Source: Epiperipatus broadwayi
Lineage: Eukaryota > Onychophora > Udeonychophora > Euonychophora > Peripatidae
Direction of reading: 5' to 3'
DNA: 64,000 nt
Assembly (NCBI GenBank): GCA_028023455.1
Contig: JAQFVV010006451.1
Location: 312,001 to 376,000 of the forward strand
In this document: piece after piece, positions 12,650 through 25,779 of the stretch
Position numbering within the stretch: the stretch's first letter is position 1
Layout: every line of letters starts with the position of its first letter
The notes under the pieces: model-generated
Databases searched by the model: none
What the model was told of the DNA's origin: nothing
Seen by the model: only the letters and a program-made list of their open reading frames with translations
Position numbers and translations under genes: made by a program

Positions 12650-12954
12650 ATATATACATATAAATCAGTATGTAAAAAACAAGCTTAAAGAATTTATTAT
12701 TGCATAAACGTTTAAGCAAAGATTACCATAGGCATTTCTAAAGCTTTTTGCTTTTATCTAAATGATTTTAGTATAAAGAACCCTTAAGATGGATGTAGCA
12801 GTGTGAAAAATGTCAATATTAAGGGCTTCTATAAAAATGAAAGGTTTTTAAATATTTTCATTTTTGTATTAATGTTTTCTAATATATTAGCATCACAATT
12901 TGCATCTTCTTGAGTATGATGATTCCACTTCCAATAAAAAAAGATAGAAAGACA
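12650..12954. other. AT-rich spacer
   Basis: No supported feature. Confidence 0.5.
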
Positions 12955-13188
12955 AATAATAGTAGTAGTTGTAATAGTATTGGTGGTGGCGGCAGAGGCA
13001 GTGAAAGTGGTGGTGGCCATAGCTGTGGTGGTAGCAGAAGGAGTAGTAGTAGTAATAGTAGCAGTAGCAGCAGCAGTAGGAGCAGCAGCAGTAGCTGTAG
13101 CAACAGCACTAATAGCAACAACAGTAGTTGTTGTAGTAGTCATAGTGATAGTAGGAGTAGCGATAGCCATAGCAGTAGCATTTACAAT
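12955..13188 (+). repeat. Compound AGT/AGC/GGT trinucleotide tract
   Basis: Imperfect trinucleotide repeats dominate this segment. Several frames on both strands stay open and give Ser/Asn/Gly, Val/Ala, Thr/Ala or Leu-rich translations. Such multi-frame openness is the signature of a trinucleotide tract and not of a protein gene. Confidence 0.9.
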
Positions 13189-14239
13189 GGTATATTAGAA
13201 ATGACTTTTATAATAACTGCACAAGGCAATCCATGAACTGTAAATATGAGTACATATAAACCATGCTAGTTCATTCTTTTATTTACATGGTATTTTCTGT
13301 AAATGTTCTTTTCAAATACTTCTGTATTACATCTAATTGTTCTCTCCTATACTCAGCTAATGAAAATAATTAATATTTCAATTTTCTAGAATATTTTTTA
13401 GATATAATAATGTAATCAGGGCCTGCCTCTAGCATGAAAAGCATGGTCAAGTTTAACATGAAACACTCTTTTAGTATATCTTGTATTATTAATTTGTTTA
13501 CCATGTTCACTCTAATGAAGATATTCTTTTACCATTTTGAACTCTGCAGTATCACATCCAGAAAGATAAAGATTATTTTTATTAGCCTTATTGCATGGCT
13601 ATTATATTTTTAGAATTATATGAAGAAGCCTTAAATAAAAGATAAATAGATATATGTGCGTGTATGTACGCGTGAGGGTGGTTAATTATTCAATAAGTCA
13701 TGTAAATATTAAATACCCACATGGCAATTTAATCATTTAAGAGTCCCATTAAATAATGCAATGAAAGAAAATCATCAAAAGCAATCCTATATCAAGTTCA
13801 TCCAGGGAATGTCTTTTCAACATACTTTAATGAATAATAATGATGTCTATATGAACGCGTTTGTGATTTCTACAAACTGAGTTTGATTTTAATGAAGGAA
13901 AGTTTAAAATATTTTTAAAGTGCTTAGATTTTTTTTTAGGAAACTAACTTATAGTTAACTCATCTAATCATTTGATACTAGCAAATAGTTATCTATATAT
14001 TCTTAATTAGAAAGTGAAATAAAGATGGATAACTTCTTAATCTTCACCAGTAAGCAATTTATAATCATGATCCATATTTCTTTCTTTTTCAATGTTGCTT
14101 ATAAAGTGCCATTAAACAGACTACTATTCAACAGTGGATTATTTAAGGACTATTTTAAATTTTATATATATATACGATGGGTTTGGAGACATTACATGTC
14201 TGAAAAATTCATGCTTGCAAACTGATAGGAACTTGTTGT
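13189..14239. other. AT-rich intergenic stretch
   Basis: No gene or repeat is recognised. Confidence 0.5.
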
Positions 14240-14431
14240 ATAAACGCTTGGAGTCAGTGTTTAGATCTAGTTTCTAGCCCTATCCTTCACTGATGATAGT
14301 AAATTAGCTTGAAATCAGCTGATCTGAAGGTGGAGCCAATGAAAGAGATAGTGAATTCTGACTCTTTTGACGTTTATGCAAACAAAAATATGCTTGTTCT
14401 GAGGTTTTGGTAAAGCTCCATCTATTGATCA
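14240..14431 (+). repeat. Fold-back family B, half copy with hammerhead-like ribozyme motif
   Basis: This copy matches the right part of 54529-54812. A type I hammerhead fold fits 14284-14330: stem I CCTTCA (14284-14289) with TGAAGG (14325-14330), core CTGATGA (14290-14296), a weak stem II (14297-14310), GAAA (14311-14314), a 4-bp stem III in ATCAGCTGAT, and C at 14324 as the candidate cleavage nucleotide. The other copy has CTTTCA/TGAAAG in the same stem, a compensatory pair change. Confidence 0.65.
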
Positions 14432-15054
14432 TAAATGCAAGCGATAGCAAGTTACATGATTTATAACTTGTTTTTGTTTTTCATATATATATATATTTAA
14501 AAAATATAGAAAGTTATCTATGTAACTGAGTTATGCTGCTGACATTTTTTGTTTGGTCTTACAATAGGACCTTTATGGATGATCTTTCTTACTTCTTGAA
14601 CATCTGCCACAAGAACATAAAGTTCACTATGGAAATAGAAAACAACAACTGGCTTTCATTTTTAAATTCAGTAGTTAAAAATAGTGATTTGTTTCCAAAC
14701 ATAATAGATAAAAAACAAAAACATATAGGCAGGTTTTATATATTTATACTTATGTTTGATTCTGAATAGAGACTGAAATATTTACATATAATATTTTCTT
14801 AACAAGTAGTTGAGGTTTTATGGGAATCAGTAAAAGTAATCTTACTCTATATGTATTTGTGCATTATATGTAATTGTAAAAAAAATAACCTGAAGAAATA
14901 AAGATAAAGAAGTAAAGCATTATTCTATCATTATAGTTTTATAATGTTTAATTATTTAAATTTGTATACAGCTAGCAGCTTAACTTGCATTTAGCTCATA
15001 AGCATTTTTTACCAGAACTATGATAAAAATAAATTATTTTAATTTTCAAGCTTT
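14432..15054. other. AT-rich intergenic stretch
   Basis: A short plus-strand open frame at 14533-14769 has no recognisable domain and no supporting context. Nothing else is seen. Confidence 0.5.
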
Positions 15055-15957
<903 letters not shown>

Positions 15958-17980
15958 GGGGTTTTGCTTTGCTTTGTTTATAAACAATTATGTGCTAGTA
16001 TTGGAGATGTGATCATGTGATGCTTGCTGGTTTTACATTTACAAGGTATTATTCTATTTTAACCTAACCAAGAATGCTATAGAGGTAAGGTAAATTTCCT
16101 CAATAAATTGATAAAACCACTAAAATGCCAGATAAAGCCATGGTAAAATTTTACATATGTTTTATTAAACATACTACAATTACAAACAAAATCCATCTCA
16201 ATAATAGTAATAAAGCAAGGCAAAGTGAACGTTTGTATAATGGCATAGCTCATAAGATGTATCTACTTTTGAGGGATAATAAAGGATCTAGGACTTTGTC
16301 ACTAGTCAGAAAAATAATGAGAATGCATATCAGGAGCAAAATCCTAAATAGAAATTGCCTTAAAATAAAGAGAGCATAAGCTTCAATCACTATAATATAT
16401 GCTATGAGTATATAAACACTAGCAAGACAACAAATAAAAGGAAGACAATACTATCATTCATTTTGAAAAATAATAAACTAGCACAATAATGAGAAAGACT
16501 AACACTACCATCTTTAAATATACTAGCATATAAAAGCACTACTAAAATAGGGAGGCAATAAATTTAATATCTTTAACAAAAATACAACAGTTAACAAATA
16601 TGAAATATGATAAATAACAATAATTAATACCAAATGTGGCTCTATTATCATCAGCCTATAAATAATTATAAAATATCATCATAGAAATATACATCTATTT
16701 ATTCAGTTTACAAAATAATTTATCTTTACAAATAAATCATTCATATTTTGAATAGGGAGACACATACTATTTTCAAATTATGCTAATATGATAAAATACA
16801 ATTCTGAAAACATCAATAACATTTTAAAGTAGACCATATACAATATAAAATTAATATACATATAAATAAAAGATTGTATAAAAAATCATAATACAAATAG
16901 ATTCAACCTCATTTTTCATTAAATTTGAATATGAAAAATAATGTTGGCAATAACATCTCGTGGACAACAAGCACATTATATAAGACAATATAACTAAGAT
17001 ATTTAAATCTATAGTATAATTATGCAATGTTGAACATGTTTCATTCAAATATCTTTAATAAATTTTAAATAGTTATGTTAGCAAATATATTAAAAAAGGT
17101 ATGAATATCCATTAAATACATTCATGGGTTTAAATTATAATAAATGTTTATAATACGGCAGTAAATATAACTTAAGTTTTGAACTCAAGTTTTAAAATAA
17201 TCCAATATACAGATTATTCAAATTTGTAATAGCAATGCAAATATTATATAATAAAGTACTTCTGATAAATAGCCTTTATTAATATTGTTAAATATTTTCA
17301 GAAGAAAATATTTAATTTCAATATCATATCTGCAATCTCAATAGTCTCCATAGTAATGCCCAGATGGAAGGAATAACTTACAAGTTTTAAACACCATTGC
17401 AGATATTTATAAATCTTTCAGATAAAGATAAATTATTTAATATATAGGGTATATAAGCACAGACTTTCACATTACCCATCACTCACCTCTCTATCTCATA
17501 TCATTGATACACTTGAATATATATATATGTCGAAAAAATAATCACCAATATACATATAGTTCATGCTAAACCAGCAATCATCAGTTGATTATCATCTCTG
17601 CACATATATGAAATATTAAGTTTATTGGAAATAATGTTATTTTTGCAGGTAAATTTAAATTTTCAAAATTTTATCATGTGAAACATTTTAAAATTTTACA
17701 TATCGTTTATTAACATTTCATTGTAGATTGATTGTCATTATTACCCTGCCTGGAAAAAATGGTTTCTTTTCTCTTTCCGGTGTGGGAAATAGGAACAGTC
17801 ATAATAAGTAAGGTTTTCTCATGCTGTTTCCAATAACAATATAATGTCTTTTATTAAAATACAGCACAAATACATTATATTAAAGTATATTTTATTAGTA
17901 GTTTAACTTTTTCTTTAATAGATTTAATGTTCTAATTATTTACAGAGGAATGCACGGACAGTATGTAAGTATAAAATGAA
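15958..17980. other. AT-rich intergenic stretch
   Basis: No gene is recognised. The short stretch at about 16000-16020 (GTGATCATGTGATGCTTGCTGG) resembles the CATGATCAC flank seen beside family A fold-back copies. It may be a small fragment of that family. Confidence 0.45.
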
Positions 17981-18885
17981 TACCTTTAACCTTTTCCACT
18001 GGTGCTTTAAACATTTATAATAGCTGAACAATAATTTTTTTGACTATACAGGAAGTTCTCAAACCTTGACACAAGATAGGAACATTATAAAGATAAGAAT
18101 GGTCATCCTATTTTTAAGCTAAATTTACATTTATATAGGCCAATCAGAAGTATCTTGATTTGAAAGCATGACAATGTTACTCACTTCACATTTAAACATT
18201 TAAAATACCTATGGAATAGGTTAAAGCTTTTTTCTTTATAATTACATACTGCCTATGCATTCAATAAATAATTAGAACATTATATTAGTTTCTATATTTT
18301 CATTAAAAAGACTGTAATATTACCTCATAAATTGCACGATTTTGTATATTAATTTGCCAAAAAGGAAATAATAAATTTAAATGTGAAGTGAATAACATCT
18401 TCTCAAATAAGGATGCTTCAGATTGGCCTATATAAATATGAATTTAGGTTAAAGATAGAATAGTCATTCTTCTTTATAAAGTTTTTATCCTGCATCAAGG
18501 TTTGAGAGTTTCCTATATAGCCAATAACCTACATCGTTTGGTTATTATAAATGTTTAAAGTGCCTGTGAAAAAGGTTAAGACATTTTTCTTTATAATTCT
18601 ACACTGCCTGTGCTTTCAATAAATAGTTAAAACATTATATTAGTTTCTATATTTCCATTGAAAAGAGTGTAACATTAACTCATAAATTGCAAGATTTTGC
18701 ATGTTAATTTGTCAAAAAGAAAACAGTGGATTTAAATGTGAAGTTACTAACATCTTCATGCTCTCAAATCAGGATGCTTCAGATTGGCCTATATAAAAGT
18801 GAATTTAGGTTAAAGATAGGACGGTCATTCGTATCTTTATAAAGTTTCTATCTTGTGTCAAGGTTTGAGAGTTCCCTCTACAGTT
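17981..18885. repeat. Composite fold-back repeat, family G
   Basis: A left inverted arm (about 17981-18185) is the reverse complement of sequence that appears twice in tandem to its right (about 18185-18530 and 18546-18883). Shared markers are GATTGGCCTATATAAA, CAAGGTTTGAGAGTT and CTTTATAATT.TACACTGCCT. The ends read AAGTTCTCAAACCTTGACAC and its complement. It is non-coding. The layout of one inverted arm plus two direct units resembles the layout of family A at 10950. Confidence 0.7.
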
Positions 18886-20499
18886 AAAAAACTTTTGTAG
18901 ATTTAATAAATAATTTGTAAAAATCTGAAAATATATTCACTATATCATTATGCAGTTTTTTTTTTAATTTTAAAAGTCTATTTACTCAAGTAAATGAATT
19001 CAAAACAATTTGATATAAATGAATATTTTAATGAAAATATCATTTCTGTAATTTTCATGCCAATAAGATAATTAAATATTCAATAGCAATTTTATTTACA
19101 ACACAGAAGCTCAGTTGGACATTAAAATTCACAATCATTCTTAAGTCATGATAATGGTAACAACAATAATCTTCAAAGTGTTCCAAAATATCATAGCAGT
19201 TAAATATATGACTATTAAGCTGGTAGGTATAGAGATCTCAGTTCCTTTGGTGTTACTGTCAAGATAATTGTGTCAAGATAGTTTTAAATTACTCTATCAT
19301 ACTGAACTTTAAAAAAATTAAAGAAAATTAGACTTTTTAAAATTTTAAATATGACTACTACAATTTAATTAAAGTAAAGGGAGACAAATGTGTGATGATT
19401 CCTGAGTGAGTCAAATGTGTGTCTCACCTTATTTATACCATTGGCCATATGACCATTTTAACAGATTGTTTATTAGCCTTTTAATCTACAACCTCTTGCC
19501 TGATTAGTTTAAATTCTTGATCTATTTATTACTAGGGAAGGTTGTTAATCAAGATTATCTAATTAAAATTAAATTTTATAGTAATAAATTTTTAGACATT
19601 TGAATTAATTAAAAACACTTCCACATTGCAATCAAAATAACCAATTAAAAATTACATATTTAAAATTTATATTACATTATTAATAAAACAAATATTAATA
19701 CAATTTCATACCTTCATTTATTATTGTTTCAAATTTAAATAAATATCTCAGAATAGATTTTTCTGTTTTTGAGAATATTTTAAAAATAAATAACATTAAA
19801 TAAATGTAGTATTTATTCATTCATACAATATTTATTTATTCACTACTTTAAAAGTCTAACTTTAATTGCTAGCTTTATTAAATTGTTTTCTAATTAAATT
19901 AGTTTAAAATATTTAACTAAAATATTATATTTTAACAAATGAATTAAAATATTATACTAGTCACCTAATAATTTCAGATTGAATTGTGTTAGTGTAATAT
20001 AAATAAGAGTAAGACTGTAATATGTTGATATTGCTAATTAATGTGCTTAACAAGAATAGTTGCTTTAAAACATGTCAAGTGAAGATTGATTTGACATTTT
20101 TCTTCACATGATAATTGGATGACCCTTTAAAGATTTGATATTGTTTCAGTTGATTTCATATATTGGTAATGACACATTTTGTTTAATTTATATAATTTTA
20201 TACTTCTTAATTTTGGATAATTTTAATGCTTAACAAAAAATAGATATGGAATATAAATAGCTCTTATGCATATTATTAAACTATATGTTATAAAAAATAA
20301 TAATAATAAAATTAAACTTTTTTCTGGGTTATTGAAATATTTAAATAATTGTTATAGATATTCATACAGAAAAGATAGTCTTTATAATTTAAACTTTAAT
20401 TTTATTAATGGTTAGCATATTTTCAATATATAAAATATCATATTCATAGTGATCAAATTTCTTTACTGTTCTCAATTTTATATAGAATTAGTAATTGAT
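18886..20499. other. AT-rich intergenic stretch
   Basis: No supported gene. A short imperfect inverted repeat occurs near 19381-19432 (GGGAGACAAATGTGTG with the complementary ATGTGTGTCTC). Confidence 0.45.
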
Positions 20500-21480
20500 T
20501 AACTATTGAAAAAATACTTAAATGCATTTAAAGAGCCATTTTTCCAAAAAAAAAAAATGCTTGTATCTTTTCTATTTGACAGGAGTACAAATCATAAAAA
20601 TGTTTCAAGACTTAGAACAAGATTCATCTCTAACTTCGCTATGGAAAAGGAAAACAAAAATCGAGGAATAAAATTCTTAGATATATATGTTCAGAGACAC
20701 TTTAATTTTAAATTATAGAATAATAGTAAAACCAATAAATATAAGAGGAGCAACCATCCCAATTCCTTAACACCAATGTCTTATAAATTTACTGGTATAA
20801 AAGGTTTTTTTACATAGAAATTATAAATTGTGAAAGTTGAGATAAATAGAAGAACAACATAGATATGTATATCAAAGACTTAATAAAGTTAGGACACAAT
20901 TATAATAATTTTTAATGCCATAAATTGATTTTACAATAAAATACTCCTCCCACCCCAAACCTTAACAAATGGTGACTAAAAATGTGTTAGTCTTCCATAT
21001 ATTCTGAAAATATCACAAAAATTAAAAAATATATATGAGTAGAAAAATATAATGTGAGCTTTTGAATTTCTCCTTCACTAAACAAACTCTTAACAATTCA
21101 AAGGACAAAGTGCTTTCAGATTCATCACACCAAATTGTCTACAAAATTCAATGCAGCCAACCTAAATTTAATTTTGTATATTAAGGTGAATTGAAGGCTA
21201 ATCTCTCAACTAGATTAGCCCAGCATAAATACCTATACAATAAAACACTTAAGAGTAAATAACATTCCTCAATATTTATAGACCATGAACAGAAATATGG
21301 CCACAGATTAGATTTATCAAAAGCTGAAATTGTATGCATTGAGAGGGAGGACAGAAAATGAAAAATTAAGAAAATCTGGGTAATAGCAAAAGACCAATTC
21401 TCAATCTACAGGAAAGTTACAAGCACTCTCCTTTTGAAGAATTGGGCTATTTAAATGCATTTAAGTATTGTTTGAATTGT
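20500..21480 (+). pseudogene. Decayed Penelope-like element 1 (RT end plus GIY-YIG remnant)
   Basis: A plus-strand frame at 20506-20718 ends with MEKENKNRGIKFLDIYVQR, which matches the E.....FLD..V.R segment that closes the reverse transcriptase of PLEs. After several frameshifts, 21110-21420 encodes IVYKIQCSQ..., then RLAQHKYLYN and REDRK-like pieces, as expected for a GIY-YIG domain. Catalytic residues are incomplete. PLE reverse transcriptase and the GIY-YIG endonuclease act together in target-primed copying; this copy must be dead. Family assignment is inferred from motif order only. Confidence 0.6.
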
Positions 21481-22098
21481 TAATCCATTACTAATCGTAT
21501 ATAAAAGTTGAGAACACTAAAGTAATTAGAATGCTATGAATATCATATTTTAAGCATTAATAAAATTAAAGTTTAAATTATAAAGACTACTTTGCAAGAA
21601 TGTTCATAACATTTATTTATGTATTAAAAACTTAATATAATATATAAAATTTGATCACGGAAAGATGTTTCTATTCTGTTTAAAAATTAAAAAAAAAAAA
21701 ACAACCGTCATAAGCATTTTAGACAAAAATAAAAATAAAGTTGTAATTTTACAAGAATATAATCTAAATGTAAACAAAAAAAGATAAAAACTCGGTTACA
21801 AATTAACTACAAATTTATTGTTCAACTGCATAAAACACGTTTGGCAGAGTTACTTCATCAAATCTTTTTGTAATAACTTCTATAAAAATTCTATTCGAAC
21901 TTAATTCCTTTGCAAAATACAATGAAATCTTGATCAATCAATTTTCAAGATATACAGAAAATACATGTTATACACATAAAAATGTTAGAACATAAATAAT
22001 TCAATGACGTTTCAGTAAAATATTGCACACCTACAGTATAACTTACATATTTTAAGCACTCCATACTTATTATTTGCTAAATGAGTATATATATATAT
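21481..22098. other. AT-rich spacer
   Basis: No supported feature. Confidence 0.5.
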
Positions 22099-22618
22099 AC
22101 AAAACCATAAAACAATACAATACTAGATTAAATTTTAAAATTTTACCAAAATCCTTACACAACCATGGTTTCATCTACTACAAATAGACCTTCTCAAGTG
22201 AAAATCAATCTAAAGGAAAACATATATATATACAAACAAACCTTCCCATAATTCACTACAAATTCCACCTTCCCTTAATATCAAAAAAAGTCTTCATGAG
22301 ATTGATAGCCTCAGAATCAAGGAGTTTTATCATCAAAGTCTCCTTTATTCTTCTTTTTAACTCATTCTTTTTATAAAAAATAACCAAAGCATTGTTAAAC
22401 AATATTCTATGACCTGTATTCAATTCATGAATATATAAAGCTGAGTTAAGATACCTATGTTTAACCCTACTTATAGGAACCTTAACCCTTTCATTAAGGC
22501 TAAATTTACTCTGACCTACATAAAATTTACCACAACTACATGGAATTTTATAAACAATACCAGGAATAGACCTACTATCAATAGACTGCTTTGAACCATT
22601 ATTATAAACAATACCATG
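22099..22618 (-). pseudogene. Penelope-like element 2a, 3' end with GIY-YIG domain
   Basis: The minus strand from about 22618 to the TAG at 22256-22258 stays open. It reads IPGIVYKIPCSCGKFYVG, then SKFSLNERVKVH, then HELNTGH, and finally KGRWNL before the stop. The VYKIPCSCGKFYVG segment is the GIY-YIG signature of PLE endonucleases, with the Arg of the following helix in NERVK. The element is 5'-truncated. Its 3' untranslated part runs left to about 22099 and contains the GAATTATGGGAAGG motif seen in other PLE ends. It forms the left arm of an inverted pair with 22613-23075. Confidence 0.75.
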
Positions 22619-23075
22619 TAGTTGTGGTAAATTTTATGTAGGTCAGAGTAAATTTAGCCTTAATGAAAGGGTTAAGGTTCATATAAGTAGGGTTAAACAT
22701 AGGTATCTTAACTCAGCTTTATATATTCATGAATTGAATACAGGTCATAGAATATTGTTTAACAATGCTTCGGTTATTTTTTTATGAAAAGAATGAGTTA
22801 AAAAGAAGAATAAAGGAGATTTGGATGATAAAACTCCTTGATTCTGAGGCTATCAATCTCATGAAGACTTCTTTTGATATTAAGGAAAGGTGGAATTTGT
22901 AGTGAATTATGGGAAGGTTTGTTTGTATATATATATATATATATATATATATGTTTTCCTTTAGATTGATTTTCACTTGAGAAGGTCTATTTGTAGTAGA
23001 TGAAACCATGGTTGTGTAAGGATTTTGGTAAAATTTTAAAATTTAATCTAGTATTGTTTTGTTTTATGGTTTTGC
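22613..23075 (+). pseudogene. Penelope-like element 2b, inverted partner copy
   Basis: This right arm is the reverse complement of 22099-22542, with point changes and a longer (TA)n tract at 22926-22952. It starts inside the GIY-YIG domain at PCSCGKFYVG and keeps an open plus-strand frame through HELNTGHRILFNNAS, where a frame disruption follows (IFL then stop). The two copies face each other head to head and are separated by about 70 bp of element 2a that 2b lacks. Inverted junctions of this kind are typical of PLE insertion products. Confidence 0.75.
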
Positions 23076-23112
23076 ATTTTTATTTTTGCTAGTATAGTGT
23101 TAGACAGTTTTG

Positions 23113-23193
<81 letters not shown>

Positions 23194-23365
23194 AGATGGA
23201 TTAATCTTAAGGCACATAAGTATGCATGATTGAAGGTTCAAAGGATAGCTAGAGTAACCGAACCATTGATTAATAATATTTCTATATATTTTTGAAGTAT
23301 TACACATTAAGCCAATAAACATCACATGTCTATCACCTCTCATGCTTGTGTATAACCGTTGTTAA
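23076..23365. repeat. (TA)n tract and flank
   Basis: A perfect (TA)n run of about 75 bp occupies 23117-23191. The following stretch to 23365 shows no gene. Its end (TTGTGTATAACCGTTGTTAAAA) resembles the left flank of other family A copies near 32210 and 10930, so the family A unit may be longer than its visible inverted repeats. Confidence 0.7.
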
Positions 23366-23660
23366 AACAGGCAAAACTCACTACATATATTGCCACACCC
23401 AAAAAGCTAGAATAATCAATGGATGCCAGAAGGTTTGTGCATAAAATCCCCATCTAGTGCCTAAGATCTAGATGCAGTGCTCTCAGATTCAAGGCTCCTC
23501 ACTGACAAAGGCCATAAGCCAGAAACTAGTCAGGGGATATTGGATGAGTAGGCACTAGATGGGGATTTTATGCACAAGCCTTCTGGCATCCATTGATAAC
23601 TCCAGCTTGTTGTGGGTGGCAATATATATATATATATATAGTGAGTTTTGCCTGTATTAC
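23366..23660. repeat. Fold-back element family A, copy with CAGGCAAAACTCAC ends
   Basis: The termini are CAGGCAAAACTCACTACATA and its complement, which includes an added (TA)n. Internal inverted arms carry GGATGCCAGAAGG(T/C)TTGTGC and its complement. A single plus-strand ribozyme-like segment at about 23488-23543 has a mutated core (CTGACAA in place of CTGATGA), so it is probably inactive. Confidence 0.7.
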
Positions 23661-25178
23661 ACATTATTTGTTGCAATTATATAAAAAGGTCACTGTTTAA
23701 TAAATATAAATATTGTATTTAATTCACATCTGATTTGAACAAAAATCTAAATTTTTCATATAACAAAGAAACATTTTTTGTTTAAAAATGAAGATGTTTT
23801 CTTTTGTTATTCATATTAATTAAAGAGTTAATTGTAATCTGCTTTACTTAAAAGATGACAAAACATTTTTTTAAATTAAAACTTATATGGTTTTGATAAA
23901 AATAAATTACAAAGTAGAACATGAATAATTTAATTATTATTTTGATTTTATTAATCAAGGAGGGAAACCTTACTGTTAACATTCTTTTTATAAATTCCAT
24001 TGTATCTACTTTTAATAATGAGTTCAGTTTAACTGAGAGTATTTAGAATGTCATCTTCAAAGAAAGGAAAATTACAACTAGTCTTAGTGTTGGCTGAGTT
24101 AAACTCCAAAAGCAGCAAAACGAAACAGTTTCTCCATGATTTCATAGCTCAATTTATGTAAAATAAATATAGTTTTCCCAGCTGAAATTCACAATTTGAA
24201 GAAACTGAAATGAGTTTAAAATTGTCAACATTTATCTTATATAGCTGATAATTAGGAAATGTCATAGTGGTAATTTATATAAAAAGCCAGTCTAATTTTG
24301 AAAGATATTAATGATATATGTTAAATTATGATAGACACATGTAAAAGCACTGGTAAGTAAAACCTGTCATTGCATAGGAATAGAAGTATTGACAATAGCT
24401 GATTATATAGCCCCCATGATACTACTGATATTTTTAACATAATTATAAAGTGCAGATGGAAGAAATTTCTAATGAGTGAAGCATATACTAATATTGAAAT
24501 ATTATTTTAAGTACTAACACTGATATTAACTAAAATCTATTACTATTTAATGCCAAAAATAAAAAGTAATTAGTCTATTCTAATATAATTTTAAAAGAAA
24601 AAAAAAATTGAATCACTTGAAAAAATTAAGCAACTAATGAAGGTAAAAAGACTTTAGTAGGAATATAAAAATGTAAGTTACAAGTAAAAAAGGTGGCAGG
24701 AGTTAGAAATTTTATAGATATTTATAATACTGTTATGTCATTTACAGAATTAGAAAATGTCAAATATGTTTTTTTTATTAGGAAAAATGCAGAGTATACA
24801 ATGATTTAATGTTTTTGTATTTTATATAATTAGAAAATGAAAATAATTTAGTTTACAGATTTAAAAAATGATAACTAATAATTGAAATATTGTTATAAAT
24901 ATGTGTATGTTATATATATTATGTATTATTTATATATACTAAAAAAGATATTTATATTGGTTTATAAATTTAGTGAGTGAAAGATTTTTATATTATGATG
25001 TGCATGATATATATGTATATTTATTTTCATACATTCCAATGTTTATTTATTATTAAATTAATGGAATAATTAATCATTATATTATTTTATATTGCTAGAC
25101 AAATGTGTAATCTTATATATATATATATAAACTTTATAATCATTTGTGACATGTATTTCAGTAAATTGTACTTTGTGT
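23661..25178. other. AT-rich intergenic stretch
   Basis: No gene or repeat is supported. Confidence 0.5.
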
Positions 25179-25292
25179 TAAGCATTGCTAGCCAAGAGGT
25201 CAGCACAGCCACCTTGCAAGCAAGCAGTTGCTTGCAGATAGTTGGTGTGGGTTCACTTCACATCTGATGCTATGACATGTGAAAAAAAATGT
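25179..25292 (+). repeat. tRNA-derived SINE, family S1, copy 2
   Basis: GCTAGCCAAGAGGTCAGCAC (A-box region), GTGTGGGTTCACTTCACATC (B-box region) and the tail GATGCTATGACATGTG match copies 1 and 3. An insertion-like GCAAGCAAGCAGTTGCTTGC stem occurs between the boxes. It is diverged and no longer a tRNA. Confidence 0.65.
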
Positions 25293-25779
25293 TGTATATA
25301 TAGATTTGTTTGTTAATCTATAAAAAGACTTTTTGATATTTGTAAACAGTGAAAATAAAAATGATCTGTTTGTATTGTAAAATAGTTATCAGACCTATCT
25401 TTATTATTATTGATTTTACTTTGAAATAATTAATAAATTTATTGGTCATTATTTTAACTTATTCCAGTGAAGTTATTAAATACTATTGTATTTTCTCTGG
25501 TTTACAATCACCAGAACTTTTGTAATTTTAAAACTAGTTTTGGAATAATGATATATGAGATATGTTTGTGTGGACACATATATGATTTTCTTTAGAATTA
25601 TGTTTATTTATGCTAAGAAAATGAAGATTACCTTTAATATCCATTCATTTTATGTATATGGTATAATATGACAATGTCTAGTATACTGAAGATTAGTGCA
25701 CTTATATTATACAATGGTCCAGATCATTATTTGATATACATCCTTTCCTTACAATAAATAATAATAGCTTACAAACCAG
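25293..25779. other. AT-rich spacer
   Basis: No supported feature. Confidence 0.5.

Noticed and set aside
12829-13236. Four overlapping Ser/Thr/Ala/Leu-rich frames
   Set aside because: A compound trinucleotide tract keeps several frames open on both strands; there is no domain or codon signal.
22782-23009. Minus-strand 75-codon frame
   Set aside because: It is a shadow on the reverse strand of PLE copy 2b, whose coding strand here is plus.
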